NCBI GenBank assembly: GCA_034687125.1
Contig: JAQGBZ010000267.1
Coordinates: forward strand, 23,536 to 87,535
DNA: 64,000 nt
DNA from: Neelides folsomi
Lineage: Eukaryota; Arthropoda; Collembola; Neelipleona; Neelidae
Reading direction: 5' to 3'
Shown here: positions 63,774-64,000 of the stretch, piece after piece
Numbering within the stretch: position 1 is the first letter of the stretch
How the letters are laid out: the number at the start of each line of letters is the position of its first letter
The notes under the pieces: generated by a model
The model's database searches: none
Told to the model about the DNA's origin: nothing
Seen by the model: only the letters and a program-made list of their open reading frames with translations
Program-made: the position numbers and the translations under genes

Positions 63774-64000
63774 CTAATCAAAATTCATAAAATTCAATAT
63801 TTTACATTTGAATTTTAAATTCCAATATAGCTTTTACAATGGTATTAATATGGAGCTGTAAATATAATAACGTGCTTAGCATAAGCTAAATTAGTTTTTA
63901 TCGAATTAAAATTTTTTTTTTTAAATTTTTAACCTTTTAGATTTCATTAAAATCTTGAAAATATTTTTCTCAAATATTTTTACTGTTATTATAATCAATT
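63774..64000. other. Art8 intron running off the right edge
   Basis: A+T-rich sequence upstream of the acceptor TTGATTAG at 63774; no further Art8 exon is visible before the window ends. Confidence 0.55.

Noticed and set aside
1-64000. tRNA, rRNA, CRISPR or bacterial operon features
   Set aside because: No convincing cloverleaf, rRNA segment or repeat-spacer array was seen; gene structure is plainly eukaryotic.

Overview
The window is a stretch of strongly A+T-rich, intron-containing nuclear DNA from an animal. The gene set points to an arthropod, most likely a crustacean or other pancrustacean: flightin, a 26-29 kDa-type cysteine proteinase, an Art8-type arginine methyltransferase and a Dark-like APAF1. 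My guess is a copepod such as a caligid sea louse; that last step is inference. I rebuilt genes by hand from open frames, GT/AG borders and intron phase, so exon ends are read from the sequence but have no transcript support.

Layout. 1-4.9 kb: no recognisable gene, one complete hAT-like MITE (2974-3595). 4.97-18.2 kb (+): a type I membrane protein with SUEL lectin, CUB and Sushi domains, a transmembrane helix and a cytoplasmic tail; its 5' end was not found. Its large first intron holds a 396-base symmetric exon candidate (5727-6122) and an orphan minus-strand ORF (6901-7266). Another MITE (17443-17728) sits in its last intron. 19.2-26.1 kb (-): an 11-exon papain-family proteinase of 555 aa, with an inverted-repeat element in one intron. 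28.4-37.6 kb (-): a weak ORF, then flightin and a second flightin-like (WYR-domain) protein about 7 kb apart in the same orientation. Between those two lie a LINE-like tail, a dead mariner and a short MITE. 38.8-40.6 kb (+): ERP44. 43.4-45.0 kb (-): a BTB-zinc finger protein, head-to-head with an NHE8-type Na+/H+ exchanger (45.5-48.6 kb, +). 49.0-50.1 kb (-): a coiled-coil protein of unknown function. 51.8-58.9 kb (+): a 17-exon APAF1/Dark with CARD, NB-ARC and WD40 region, with a MITE in intron 7. 59.0-61.5 kb (-): a complete 12-exon CYP2-clan P450 that converges on APAF1 with 97 bases between stop codons. 62.1 kb to the right edge (-): the C-terminal half of Art8, with a broken TRIAP1-like gene in an intron.

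The genes do not form one pathway. Two functional pairs stand out: two thick-filament-type WYR proteins in tandem, and an apoptosome gene (APAF1) a few kilobases from a damaged TRIAP1-like sequence. I found no rRNA, CRISPR array or confident tRNA. Intergenic sequence is A+T-rich and carries several non-autonomous DNA transposons, two of them with perfect 8-base target duplications.
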